DNA of 19,271 bases from Streptomyces virginiae (GTDB taxonomy: Bacteria > Actinomycetota > Actinomycetes > Streptomycetales > Streptomycetaceae), in NCBI RefSeq assembly GCF_000720455.1, contig NZ_JOAK01000051.1:1-19271 (forward strand). Reading direction: 5' to 3'. A model generated the notes under the pieces. It was not told where the DNA came from, did not search any database, and worked only from the letters and a program-made list of their open reading frames with translations. Of the stretch, positions 14,110 through 19,271 are shown piece after piece; position 1 is the first letter of the stretch; every line of letters begins with the position of its first letter. Both the position numbers and the translations under genes were made by a program.

Positions 14110-14137
14110 TGTCACAGTAATTGGCATAACTGTGACA
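14110..14137. promoter_or_regulatory. 28-bp inverted repeat, candidate res site I or operator
   Basis: TGTCACAGT (14110-14118) and ACTGTGACA (14129-14137) flank the 10-bp AATTGGCATA. The total of 28 bp, the TGTC ends and the place just upstream of a serine recombinase gene match the layout of site I in Tn3-family res sites. The centre of the site is GG. It may serve both recombination and autoregulation of the recombinase. It is also the promoter region of the gene, with nearby AT-rich sequence. Confidence 0.6.
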
Positions 14138-14189
14138 TCGAACAGACCCTATCCGGCCCTCGACGGGCCGTTCTGAGGGGGCGTCAGCC

Positions 14190-14471
14190 GTGCTCGCCGG
14201 AAACTGTCCACAGGGGAACCGTTCCAGACTGCCGACCATGAACACGAACACGCGCCGCTGGCGCTCTCACGTCCTGGTCCTCCTCGTCGCTCCGTGCGTC
14301 CTGCTCGCGGAGCTGGTCGTGCTCCCCTTCTCCCTCGTCCGGCTCGGCGTGCGCGGGCACGCGGCCGGCTGCCCCCGGCGGGAGGGTGACGGGTGCAGCT
14401 GCTTCCTGTCGTCCTGGCGGGCCGTGGGCCGCGGGGTACGGAGCGGATGGCGGGAGGCGTTCGGGTCCTGA
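14190..14471 (+). CDS. Small membrane protein with Cys-containing tail
   Basis: The protein has one hydrophobic segment (HVLVLLVAPCVLLAELVVLPFSLV) after a basic NTRRWRSH, then a short tail with three cysteines (GCPRREGDGCSC) and a basic C terminus. GTG 14190 has a good ribosome binding site (GAGGGGG, 8 nt upstream) and gives 93 residues; ATG 14238 gives 77 residues and starts right before the membrane segment but has no clear site. The gene is divergent from the recombinase and ends in a strong terminator. I recognise no family. Small membrane proteins of conjugative plasmids sometimes act in transfer or spread, but nothing here proves that. Confidence 0.55.
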   Translation: MLAGNCPQGNRSRLPTMNTNTRRWRSHVLVLLVAPCVLLAELVVLPFSLVRLGVRGHAAGCPRREGDGCSCFLSSWRAVGRGVRSGWREAFGS

Positions 14472-14479
14472 GCACGGGA

Positions 14480-14507
14480 CAGGCCCCGCCCTGATGGGCG
14501 GGGCCTG
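14480..14507. terminator. Bidirectional terminator
   Basis: Perfect 12-bp arms CAGGCCCCGCCC (14480-14491) and GGGCGGGGCCTG (14496-14507) enclose the loop TGAT, between the plus-strand membrane protein gene and the minus-strand RapZ-C-like gene. Confidence 0.85.
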
Positions 14508-14564
14508 CTCGATGTGGTGTCCTGGTGTGCGCGTCCGGGGCCGGTTACGACGGTCCCGGCCGCG

Positions 14565-15029
14565 TCACTTCTGCAGGATCGGCCGCTCGATGTGCCGGTG
14601 CTCGACCTCGCACCCGATCCCGGCCGCCCGCAGGTGCACCGCGATCTCCTCGGCTACGGCCACCGAACGGTGGCGGCCGCCACCACAGACCACGTGGACA
14701 TCCACGCGGTACTGCTGCGGACCGCCGGTCCACTGCTTCAGGTTGTCGCGCTCCAACAGGATGCGGACCTTCTCGGCGGACTGCGCCACCAGCTCCTTCG
14801 CGCCCGGCGTCGCCATGACGTACCGGCGGACCTCCGGGTCCAGGCCGTTGCTGTGCAGCATCCGGTCGCGGACTTCGGGGTCCTCGGGCGGGTTGCGCAG
14901 GGGGCAGGTGTCGACCACCACGGCGTTGCCGCCCGGGTCGTCGTGGTGGCCGGCGCCGTACGAGGTGATGACGCTCTGGACGTGTCCGTCCCAGTACAGG
15001 GTGCTGAGGTCTTGCGGTGTGGTCTCCAT
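14565..15029 (-). CDS. Stand-alone RapZ C-terminal-like domain protein
   Basis: The 154-residue protein resembles only the C-terminal domain of RapZ (YvcJ), the RNase adaptor and sugar-phosphate sensor: VVVDTCPLRNPPEDPEVR (37-54), LDPEVRRYVMATPGAKELV (63-81), YRVDVHVVCGGGRHRSVAVAEEIAVHL (107-133) and CEVEHRHIE (140-148). The signature GGGRHRS (116-122) and the final EHRHIE match the family. The N-terminal P-loop kinase domain of full RapZ (about 285 residues) is absent. In RapZ this domain binds small RNA or a small ligand; a ligand-sensing or RNA-binding role here is inference. GGAGG 8 nt before ATG 15029 fixes the start. It follows the zinc-finger gene by 76 bp on the same strand and may be co-transcribed with it. 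Confidence 0.8.
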   Translation of the reverse strand: METTPQDLSTLYWDGHVQSVITSYGAGHHDDPGGNAVVVDTCPLRNPPEDPEVRDRMLHSNGLDPEVRRYVMATPGAKELVAQSAEKVRILLERDNLKQWTGGPQQYRVDVHVVCGGGRHRSVAVAEEIAVHLRAAGIGCEVEHRHIERPILQK

Positions 15030-15105
15030 GCTGTTCAGCCTCCATGCCGCCTGCGGGCGGCGGTAGTCGGTTGGCGGTGTTGCCCGTTGCCGATTCCGGC
15101 GGGTC

Positions 15106-15699
15106 TCAGGTGGACGAGGCGGCGGGGCGGGGGTGGCTGCAGCCGGGGCAGCGGCCGAACGCGTTGTCGTTGTCCTCACCGCACCACGTGCACGTCCAGA
15201 CGTCCGGCGGCGTCTGGATGGTCTCCGGGCTGACGCACCATCCGGTGTCCTCGCCCTGGTCCTCCAGCGTGCGCATGTCCTCGTCGCCGGTCCACACCAG
15301 TACGGCCGCGTCCTGGTCCTCGCTGTGGAGTCCGTCGCGGTACTGCTGCTCGGCGTACAGCCTGGCGGTGGCGGCGTCGGTGCACGGCATCCCGGGGCCG
15401 CCTCCGTCGACCTGCCAGGCGACCCACGTGCGAGGCTTGCGGCCGCCGACGACTCCCAGCCCCCGGCAGTGCTCGCAGGCCCCGGTCCCGTCCGCGTGGG
15501 CGTTGCGGCAACTGCCGTCCTCGTCGCGGACGAGGTGGGTCAGCCACTCGACCTGGCCGGGCTGGAGTCGTACGACGTGCTGCTGCCCGCCGGCCTCCAG
15601 GGTGAGCGTCGCGCGCTCGGCGTCGTCGGCGTCGGTGGGGTAGGTGTCGAACAGGTTCCGCAGGGCCAGGGCCAGGGCGGTCAGATCGGGCTGGGTCAT
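15106..15699 (-). CDS. Protein with zinc knuckle and RanBP2-type zinc finger
   Basis: The 197-residue protein has an N-terminal part (1-60) of unknown fold, a Cys/His cluster C64-RNAH, C75-EHC (64-78), a middle region (TWVAWQVDGGGPGMPCTDAATARLYAEQQY, in outline) and a C-terminal finger VWTCTWCGEDNDNAFGRCPGC (167-187). The finger fits the RanBP2 consensus W-x-C-x2-C-x3-N-x6-C-x2-C exactly (W168, C170, C173, N177, C184, C187). RanBP2 fingers bind single-stranded RNA or ubiquitin in eukaryotes. ATG 15699 overlaps the upstream stop by ATGA, so it is coupled to the HTH gene before it. A longer frame from 16317 is the wrong frame over that gene. Confidence 0.75.
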   Translation of the reverse strand: MTQPDLTALALALRNLFDTYPTDADDAERATLTLEAGGQQHVVRLQPGQVEWLTHLVRDEDGSCRNAHADGTGACEHCRGLGVVGGRKPRTWVAWQVDGGGPGMPCTDAATARLYAEQQYRDGLHSEDQDAAVLVWTGDEDMRTLEDQGEDTGWCVSPETIQTPPDVWTCTWCGEDNDNAFGRCPGCSHPRPAASST

Positions 15700-16253
15700 C
15701 GGGTCGACTCCTCGGTGGTCGTGGTGTTGGCCGCGAGGAAGGCGCCGGCGGCGGCCGCGGCCTCCTCGCTCGTGTCGTACTCGGCCTTCTCGGGCGCCTC
15801 GCGCACCTTCCGGTTGGCGGCGGTGGCGATCCACCACCAGCTCCCGTCCTCCGGGTGGAAGGACACCCTGGCCTCTCCGCCGAACGCCTCGAAGTGCACG
15901 GGCTCCTTGTTGGCGCGCTCGTTGATCGCGCTCACCGCTCCGGGCCAGCGCTTGCGGGCGGCCTGGCGGGAGATCCCCCACGCGGTGCCCAGCTCGGCGT
16001 AGTTGGCTCCGGCCGCTCCGGCCGCGCGGGCGAACCGCTCGGCCAGCACGTCCAGTTCCTCGTCCGCGTACTTGCAGACGATCAGCTTCGCCAGGGGGAT
16101 CTCCGGACGGGTGAGGTCCAGCACTTCCTCCGCGTCGTCCGGGCGTCCGGCGGTCAGCCGCTCGTACACCGTGTCCCCCAGCTTCTCCAGGGCCTTGTGC
16201 AGGGCCTGACGGAGCTGGTCGCGTTCTTCCTGGGTCGGTTCCTTCATCTTCAT
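15696..16253 (-). CDS. HTH regulator (185 aa), first gene of the zinc-finger/RapZ-C group
   Basis: A helical N-terminal part (MKMKEPTQEERDQLRQALHKALEKLGDTV in outline) is followed by a helix-turn-helix NYAELGTAWGISRQAARKRWPG (84-105), with ISRQAARKRW as recognition helix. The C-terminal part (VHFEAFGGEARVSFHPEDGSWWWIATAANRKVREAPEKAEYD) contains a WWW stretch and probably forms a small beta domain. It overlaps the next gene by ATGA. It lacks a ribosome binding site and has a -10 box 6 nt before the ATG, so it is probably leaderless. Direct and inverted repeats covering this promoter suggest it controls itself. ATG 16253 is preferred over the internal ATG two codons later on promoter spacing. 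Confidence 0.8.
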   Translation of the reverse strand: MKMKEPTQEERDQLRQALHKALEKLGDTVYERLTAGRPDDAEEVLDLTRPEIPLAKLIVCKYADEELDVLAERFARAAGAAGANYAELGTAWGISRQAARKRWPGAVSAINERANKEPVHFEAFGGEARVSFHPEDGSWWWIATAANRKVREAPEKAEYDTSEEAAAAAGAFLAANTTTTEESTR

Positions 16254-16308
16254 GTGACAACCCTAGCTGTCGTGAACCTAGGTTGTCACGGGAACCTGCA
16301 TTGTCGTC
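16254..16308 (-). promoter_or_regulatory. Leaderless promoter with tandem operator repeats
   Basis: On the minus strand GTGACA (16289-16284), an 18-bp spacer and TAGGGT (16265-16260) are followed by TGTCAC and the ATG. Three direct repeats with consensus AACC-N4-YTGTCRY start on the plus strand at 16259, 16275 and 16293, and the arms GTGACAACC (16254-16262) and GGTTGTCAC (16281-16289) form an inverted repeat across the promoter. Repeated sites at 16-18 bp spacing suit cooperative binding by a small regulator. Confidence 0.6.
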
Positions 16309-16440
16309 ATATGCCAATCTCGGGCAGCTCTAGGGAAGGGGAGGGAGGGCCCGGTGGTGGGTGAGGTCTGTCGTTCAACTGCCCATAAGGGGAACGACTG
16401 TTCGGGCGTAAAGGACTGGCCTACGGCCAGGCTGAACACC

Positions 16441-16517
16441 CCTGAGAGGGCCGATCCGGCTCTCTCTCGTCCTCGACCTCACCCCCGGTGGGGGTGGGCC
16501 GGATCGGCCCTCTCAGG
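16441..16517. repeat. 20-bp perfect inverted repeat enclosing a hairpin
   Basis: The arms at 16441-16460 (CCTGAGAGGGCC, then GATCCGGC) and 16498-16517 are exact reverse complements over 20 bp. The 37-bp interior contains a second hairpin, CACCCCC-GGT-GGGGGTG (16480-16496). Together they could form a long cruciform or stem. This is the longest perfect inverted repeat in the window. Confidence 0.85.
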
Positions 16518-17527
16518 CGCGGATAAGGAGCTTCGCGCGTTCCTTCTCGGGCCTTCGGCCCGGTAGTTGAAGGACAAGCGCTTCGCGCTTGGCTGTTCTC
16601 TTTGCTCCACCCGCGCACCCTCCGGGTGCCCTGAGCGGGTGGAGAGAAGCGGCCCCCCCCCTAGCAAAAATGACAGAGCTTCCCGTTGGGGTTCTGCCAT
16701 CTCTGCTAGAGGGGGGTTTCGCTTCAACCTGGGGTACTCGTTTCCGGTACGCCCGTCACGGTATGTCGCTTCACTCAGGCCACGGGTATTCGCACGCTCG
16801 CCTTGGGACCGGGACTTGCAGTCAGCGCTGAGAGGTCGTGTCTCTGCCCGCTCTGCGCGGGCGCCGGCTGGGGTCCACCTTGTTCGCCATGGGATCACTC
16901 GTCATGGCAAGGCCGGTCTGGCTGCTGCTCCATTTCACCGTTTAGCGTCTACACGGCCCCTGCGTGCCCGATCAGCGGGTGTCACGTATGGGGGCGGCTC
17001 GGCCTTACTCTCCCGGTGGCAAGCCGGGGTCGGTCTTGGTGACGCGGACCGATCTCAACCGCGGGCTACTCCGGGTTTACCCCTGCTCGCCTGGCAGGGG
17101 CCACGGGCCGGTTTCATTGTCTGCTCCTCCGGCTCCACGTCTCCGTGGCCCTTCGGACGGGGACCGGTCTCCCCTCGGCATGTCGCCTTCTCCACCCGCC
17201 ATGGTGGAGCGCGTCCAGCTACGACTTGAGCGGGCTGGACGGGCGGTCCCCGGGCGGGGGCTTCCTCAACGGCCTGGAGCCGGAGGAACTGGGTACGCGG
17301 TGGGTGGATGACCTCCCTTCCGGACACACCGGACTGAGGGCGCACTGGGCCACCACCGCAGCTTCTTGCTACGATGCGATTGCTCCTGGAGCTAGATAAG
17401 GGGCACATACGAAGGCCCGGCCCCGGACTTCCGTCCGGCGCCTGAAATGGGCCTACATGTGGAGATAGGGACTCTCAGACCCGCGCCTGGCAGCTTGTGA
17501 CTGAGGTGGTCCCGCCGAACGAGCGGT

Positions 17528-17559
17528 GCCCTGATCTGAACTTTCGGGTCAGGGCTTTT
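17528..17559 (+). terminator. Intrinsic terminator with T tract
   Basis: GCCCTGATC (17528-17536) pairs with GGTCAGGGC (17547-17555), with one G-T wobble and a 10-nt loop, followed directly by TTTT (17556-17559). The T tract is on the plus strand only, so it stops a transcript coming from the gene-free block to its left rather than the minus-strand gene to its right. Confidence 0.75.
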
Positions 17560-17578
17560 GCGCGTCCGGACGTTGTTG

Positions 17579-17839
17579 TCATCCGGTCTGGGGCAGCTCC
17601 TCACCAGCGTGCTGGGCCGCCCTCGGGGCCTGCCTCGCCTTGCGGCGGGCTTCCCTCTTGTGCAGCTCGGTAAGGGCTTCGCGGAGCACTTCGGCCCCGG
17701 AGATCCCAAGGTCGTTCACCAGCTCCTCGTACAACCCGCGTACGTAGTCGCCGGGCTTGAGCATCACGGTGGCGCGCAACGGCTTGTCCGAGGGGAACAC
17801 TCCCGTTCGGCCCGGCTGCTGACGTCCTCGTACTGCCAT
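17579..17839 (-). CDS. Ribbon-helix-helix DNA-binding protein
   Basis: The 86-residue protein has the RHH layout: strand PLRATVML (20-27), helix A PGDYVRGLYEELVNDLG (29-45), turn ISGAE, helix B AEVLREALTELHKREARRK (49-67), then a polar tail ending ELPQTG. RHH proteins dimerise and bind short repeats, as repressors (CopG, antitoxins) or plasmid centromere-binding proteins. No ParA or toxin gene is adjacent in the window, so the precise role is open. ATG 17839 is preferred because TAAGAT (17852-17847) lies 7 nt upstream as a -10 box without a ribosome binding site; ATG 17857 would add six residues. A palindrome and spaced repeats sit directly upstream. Confidence 0.75.
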   Translation of the reverse strand: MAVRGRQQPGRTGVFPSDKPLRATVMLKPGDYVRGLYEELVNDLGISGAEVLREALTELHKREARRKARQAPRAAQHAGEELPQTG

Positions 17840-17947
17840 GTCCAAGATCTTATCCATAACGGGGCCTGTGTGGTCCACACTTTCCCGCGTGTCTTGTGGT
17901 TTTCCCGTGACACGGGAGGCCACTTGTCGACTTCCCGTGTGGCGGGC
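17840..17947 (-). promoter_or_regulatory. RHH gene promoter with palindrome and spaced repeats
   Basis: The -10 box TAAGAT (17852-17847) lies 7 nt before ATG 17839; the -35 is weak (TGGACC with a 19-bp spacer). The palindrome GTGTGG-T-CCACAC (17868-17880) overlaps the -35. Three copies of TTCCCGYG begin at 17882, 17902 and 17932, i.e. 20 and 30 bp apart, on one face of the helix; the middle one is part of TCCCGTGACACGGGA. This layout fits cooperative RHH binding. Confidence 0.55.
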
Positions 17948-17968
17948 GGGCCCGAAAACCCCGAGATA

Positions 17969-19132
17969 TCAGGGGTTTACGGCCCGGGGAAGGCGCGCGA
18001 GTCGCCGCTGTACGTCCGCGCGAGCACCACTCTTTCCGGGGACACGGGTCCGGAGACTCAACAGCTCGATGCCCAACTGCCGGATCTGGGACGGGTCGCT
18101 GACGTAGTGCCAGGCGCCGTGGGCGCGGTCGACGGCCTCGGCCACCTCGGGGTGGTGCTCGGGCTGGTCGGCGGTCAGCCGGACCACGGCGGCCTGCAGC
18201 CACAGCTGACAGGCACGGTCCGGGGCTCCTTCCTGCTGCGCAAGGAACGCGCGGACCTCGATCCAGTGGGCGACCTCGACAGACTGCGCACCGTGCGCTC
18301 GGAGTGCGGCCTGCTCGTACGAGGCGGCGATGGCGGCGGCTTCGCCGTGGCGGCCGGCGCGGCTCGCGTCCCGGATCGCCAGGTGGGGGTCCTCCTCGAC
18401 GGCGGCCGCGGTGGTCGACGTCGCCTCGGTCCTCGGTGCGGGCACGTCGACGTCGGGGTGCGGGGCGGCCTGCTCGACCGCCTGTCCTCCCAACCACAGG
18501 GTGGCGGCGGCGTCGACGGCGGCCGCGCGGGCGGCCTGGTGGTGCAGCTGCTCGGCGCTGGGCCTCGTCGGCGCGGAGCGGAGGATGTGCGCGAGCGCGT
18601 TCGTGTACGAGGGGCCGGGGCGGTGGCGGCGGTCCTGCAGCTGCACGGCGCCGTACAGGGCGAACGGTCCGGCCAGGGACTGCTCCTGGTGGACGAGGGC
18701 CTGCCAGACGTCCGTGTCGGTCGCCAGGTCGGCCACCACCGTGGTGGTGCCCGGCGGGCGGCGCTGCAGCTCGGCACCGATCCAGTGCCAGGGGAGCGCG
18801 GTGTACCGGATCGTGCGGGCGGTGGTGCGGGCCAGGGCCAGGTGGAGAAGGTTCTGGCGCGGGTCGACGGCCAGGTGCCCGGCGACGTAGACGAGTAGCG
18901 GGCCCTCGACGGCGGCCGCGGTGCGGAGGTTCGTCAACACCGTGTTGGGGTCGTCGGGGTTGGCCAGCTGTACGACGCTCGCGTACGAGGTGCCGACCAG
19001 ACGCGCCGGCGGGACGGCGGCCAGCTGAGGCAACGCCGTGGTGACCGCGAGCGGGTGTCGTACGGGCGGCTCGGCCGCGACGAGAAGTGCGTATCCCGGC
19101 TGTTCCCCCGTGCTGATCCCCATGGGCAGCAC
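17969..19132 (-). CDS. Caspase-fold-like protein without catalytic cysteine, TPR-like C terminus
   Basis: The N-terminal half (about 10-185) resembles a caspase/CHAT-like alpha/beta fold: GYALLVAAE, then LLVYVAGHL (79-87) where H86 matches the caspase histidine, and TTVVADLATDTDVWQAL (130-146), where the strand that usually ends in D-x-C carries DLA and no cysteine. It is therefore probably inactive as a protease. A P/A/T-rich linker (about 220-248) leads to helices (249-380) with alternating small and aromatic residues, such as AAAIAASYEQAALRAHG and ACQLWLQAAVVRL, typical of TPR repeats. GTG 19132 is chosen because GAGGAG lies 9 nt upstream. The role is unknown; a protein-binding scaffold or sensor is likely. 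The caspase-fold assignment rests on motif pattern only. Confidence 0.6.
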   Translation of the reverse strand: MLPMGISTGEQPGYALLVAAEPPVRHPLAVTTALPQLAAVPPARLVGTSYASVVQLANPDDPNTVLTNLRTAAAVEGPLLVYVAGHLAVDPRQNLLHLALARTTARTIRYTALPWHWIGAELQRRPPGTTTVVADLATDTDVWQALVHQEQSLAGPFALYGAVQLQDRRHRPGPSYTNALAHILRSAPTRPSAEQLHHQAARAAAVDAAATLWLGGQAVEQAAPHPDVDVPAPRTEATSTTAAAVEEDPHLAIRDASRAGRHGEAAAIAASYEQAALRAHGAQSVEVAHWIEVRAFLAQQEGAPDRACQLWLQAAVVRLTADQPEHHPEVAEAVDRAHGAWHYVSDPSQIRQLGIELLSLRTRVPGKSGARADVQRRLARLPRAVNP

Positions 19133-19271
19133 CGTAACCGGCTCCTCGCCCTGCGTGCTGCCTGCGGCATCGGTCCGGGCTGAGCGGGGTGGTTCCCTCG
19201 TTGGGCGGCAGGCGAAGCCCTACCGCGCCGTTCGTCGGCTGTCCAGGATCGGGCTTGCCCGACCGCGAAGC
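19133..19271. other. Right edge, upstream of the caspase-like gene
   Basis: These 139 bases should hold the promoter and ribosome binding site (GAGGAG) of the minus-strand gene ending at 17969. I see no further gene, and the segment is cut by the window edge. Short inverted repeats such as GTCGGGC and GCCCGAC-like pieces occur near 19245-19262 but form no clear structure. Confidence 0.4.

Larger units (their letters stand above)
16320..17560 (+). ncRNA. Structured gene-free block, candidate large ncRNA or origin
   Basis: No frame on either strand gives a plausible protein. The block is crowded with near-perfect hairpins: CTGGCC-TAC-GGCCAG (16416-16430), a 20-bp perfect inverted repeat (16441-16460 with 16498-16517), CGGGCC-TTC-GGCCCG (16548-16562), AAGCGC-TTC-GCGCTT (16576-16590), CTCCACCCGC/GCGGGTGGAG (16605-16644) around GCACCC-TCC-GGGTGC, CCCCCCCTAGCA/TGCTAGAGGGGGG (16655-16716), and more beyond (for example GCCATG/CATGGC near 16888-16914). 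It ends in a plus-strand intrinsic terminator at 17528-17559. Composition is less GC-rich and less codon-like than the flanks. It could be a large structured RNA, a replication origin or a single-strand initiation region. The boundaries are approximate, and the promoter is not identified. Confidence 0.45.

Noticed and set aside
13430..14176. Plus-strand open frame opposite the recombinase
   Set aside because: The minus strand carries the serine recombinase with catalytic motifs; the plus product has no recognisable feature.
15106..16317. 403-codon minus-strand open frame
   Set aside because: The part above 15699 overlaps the 185-residue HTH gene in another frame; ATGA overlap at 15696-15699 marks the true start.
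16441..16720. Linear-plasmid telomere
   Set aside because: The minihairpins resemble Streptomyces telomere stems, but the block is internal, flanked by genes on both sides, and ends in a transcription terminator.
16567..17229. 220-codon plus-strand frame in the structured block
   Set aside because: Ser/Arg/Pro/Gly-rich, no ribosome binding site, no third-position GC bias, and it crosses several perfect inverted repeats.
16380..17400. rRNA, tRNA or self-splicing intron
   Set aside because: I found no tRNA T-arm consensus, no rRNA signature sequences, and no group II domain V-like or group I core pattern by eye.

Overview
The window looks like part of an actinomycete conjugative plasmid or a similar mobile element, most likely from Streptomyces. 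The evidence is very high GC with strong third-position G/C bias, frequent GTG starts, T-poor hairpin terminators, and a gene set typical of such elements: a large MobF relaxase-helicase, a SprT-like protein, a serine recombinase, small zinc-ribbon proteins and many HTH proteins. I see no housekeeping genes, rRNA, tRNA or CRISPR. No replication initiator, ParA or FtsK/TraB-type translocase is recognisable here, so replication and the main transfer pump probably lie outside the window.

Layout. 177-4943 (-) encodes a 1588-residue conjugative relaxase fused to a RecD/TraI-like helicase. 4944-5593 is gene-free: relaxase promoter, a long purine-rich tract, two strong hairpins (candidate oriT area), and four copies of a TAGCGTG-N2-CACGCTA palindrome spaced almost exactly 81 bp apart. 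6837-5594 (-) is a two-gene operon (SprT-like metalloprotein, HNH-like protein) whose promoter carries a fifth, perfect copy of that palindrome. 8559-6957 (-) is a tightly coupled four-gene operon (two HTH-like proteins, a four-knuckle zinc protein, a small protein) behind a double TGTTGGGG/CCCCAACA operator. 8759-11902 (+) holds a membrane-anchored Mrr-like protein, an unknown 185-residue protein bracketed by AAAGGA-N2-TCCTTT palindromes, a zinc-ribbon/DEDDh exonuclease and a small protein. 11975-14471 holds a 66-residue RRPLGTG-repeat protein (-), a membrane-anchored NERD nuclease-like protein (+), a serine recombinase (-) with a 28-bp res-like site, and a small membrane protein (+). 16253-14565 (-) is a regulator, RanBP2-type zinc-finger protein and stand-alone RapZ-C-like domain group. 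About 1.3 kb (16254-17578) has no credible gene, is packed with near-perfect hairpins and ends in a plus-strand intrinsic terminator. 17839-17579 (-) is a ribbon-helix-helix protein, and 19132-17969 (-) a caspase-fold-like protein with TPR-like helices that lacks the expected catalytic cysteine.

How it may work together. The relaxase would nick and unwind the element for transfer. The recombinase probably resolves multimers. The HTH and RHH proteins, with at least five distinct palindrome or repeat families in promoters, suggest a dense regulatory network controlling transfer and maintenance. Five genes appear to be leaderless (a -10 box 6-7 nt before the start codon and no Shine-Dalgarno). 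The most unusual parts are the 81-bp palindrome array, the structured gene-free block at 16.3-17.56 kb, and several domain combinations (RanBP2 finger, RapZ-C, pseudo-caspase) that are unusual for a plasmid backbone.
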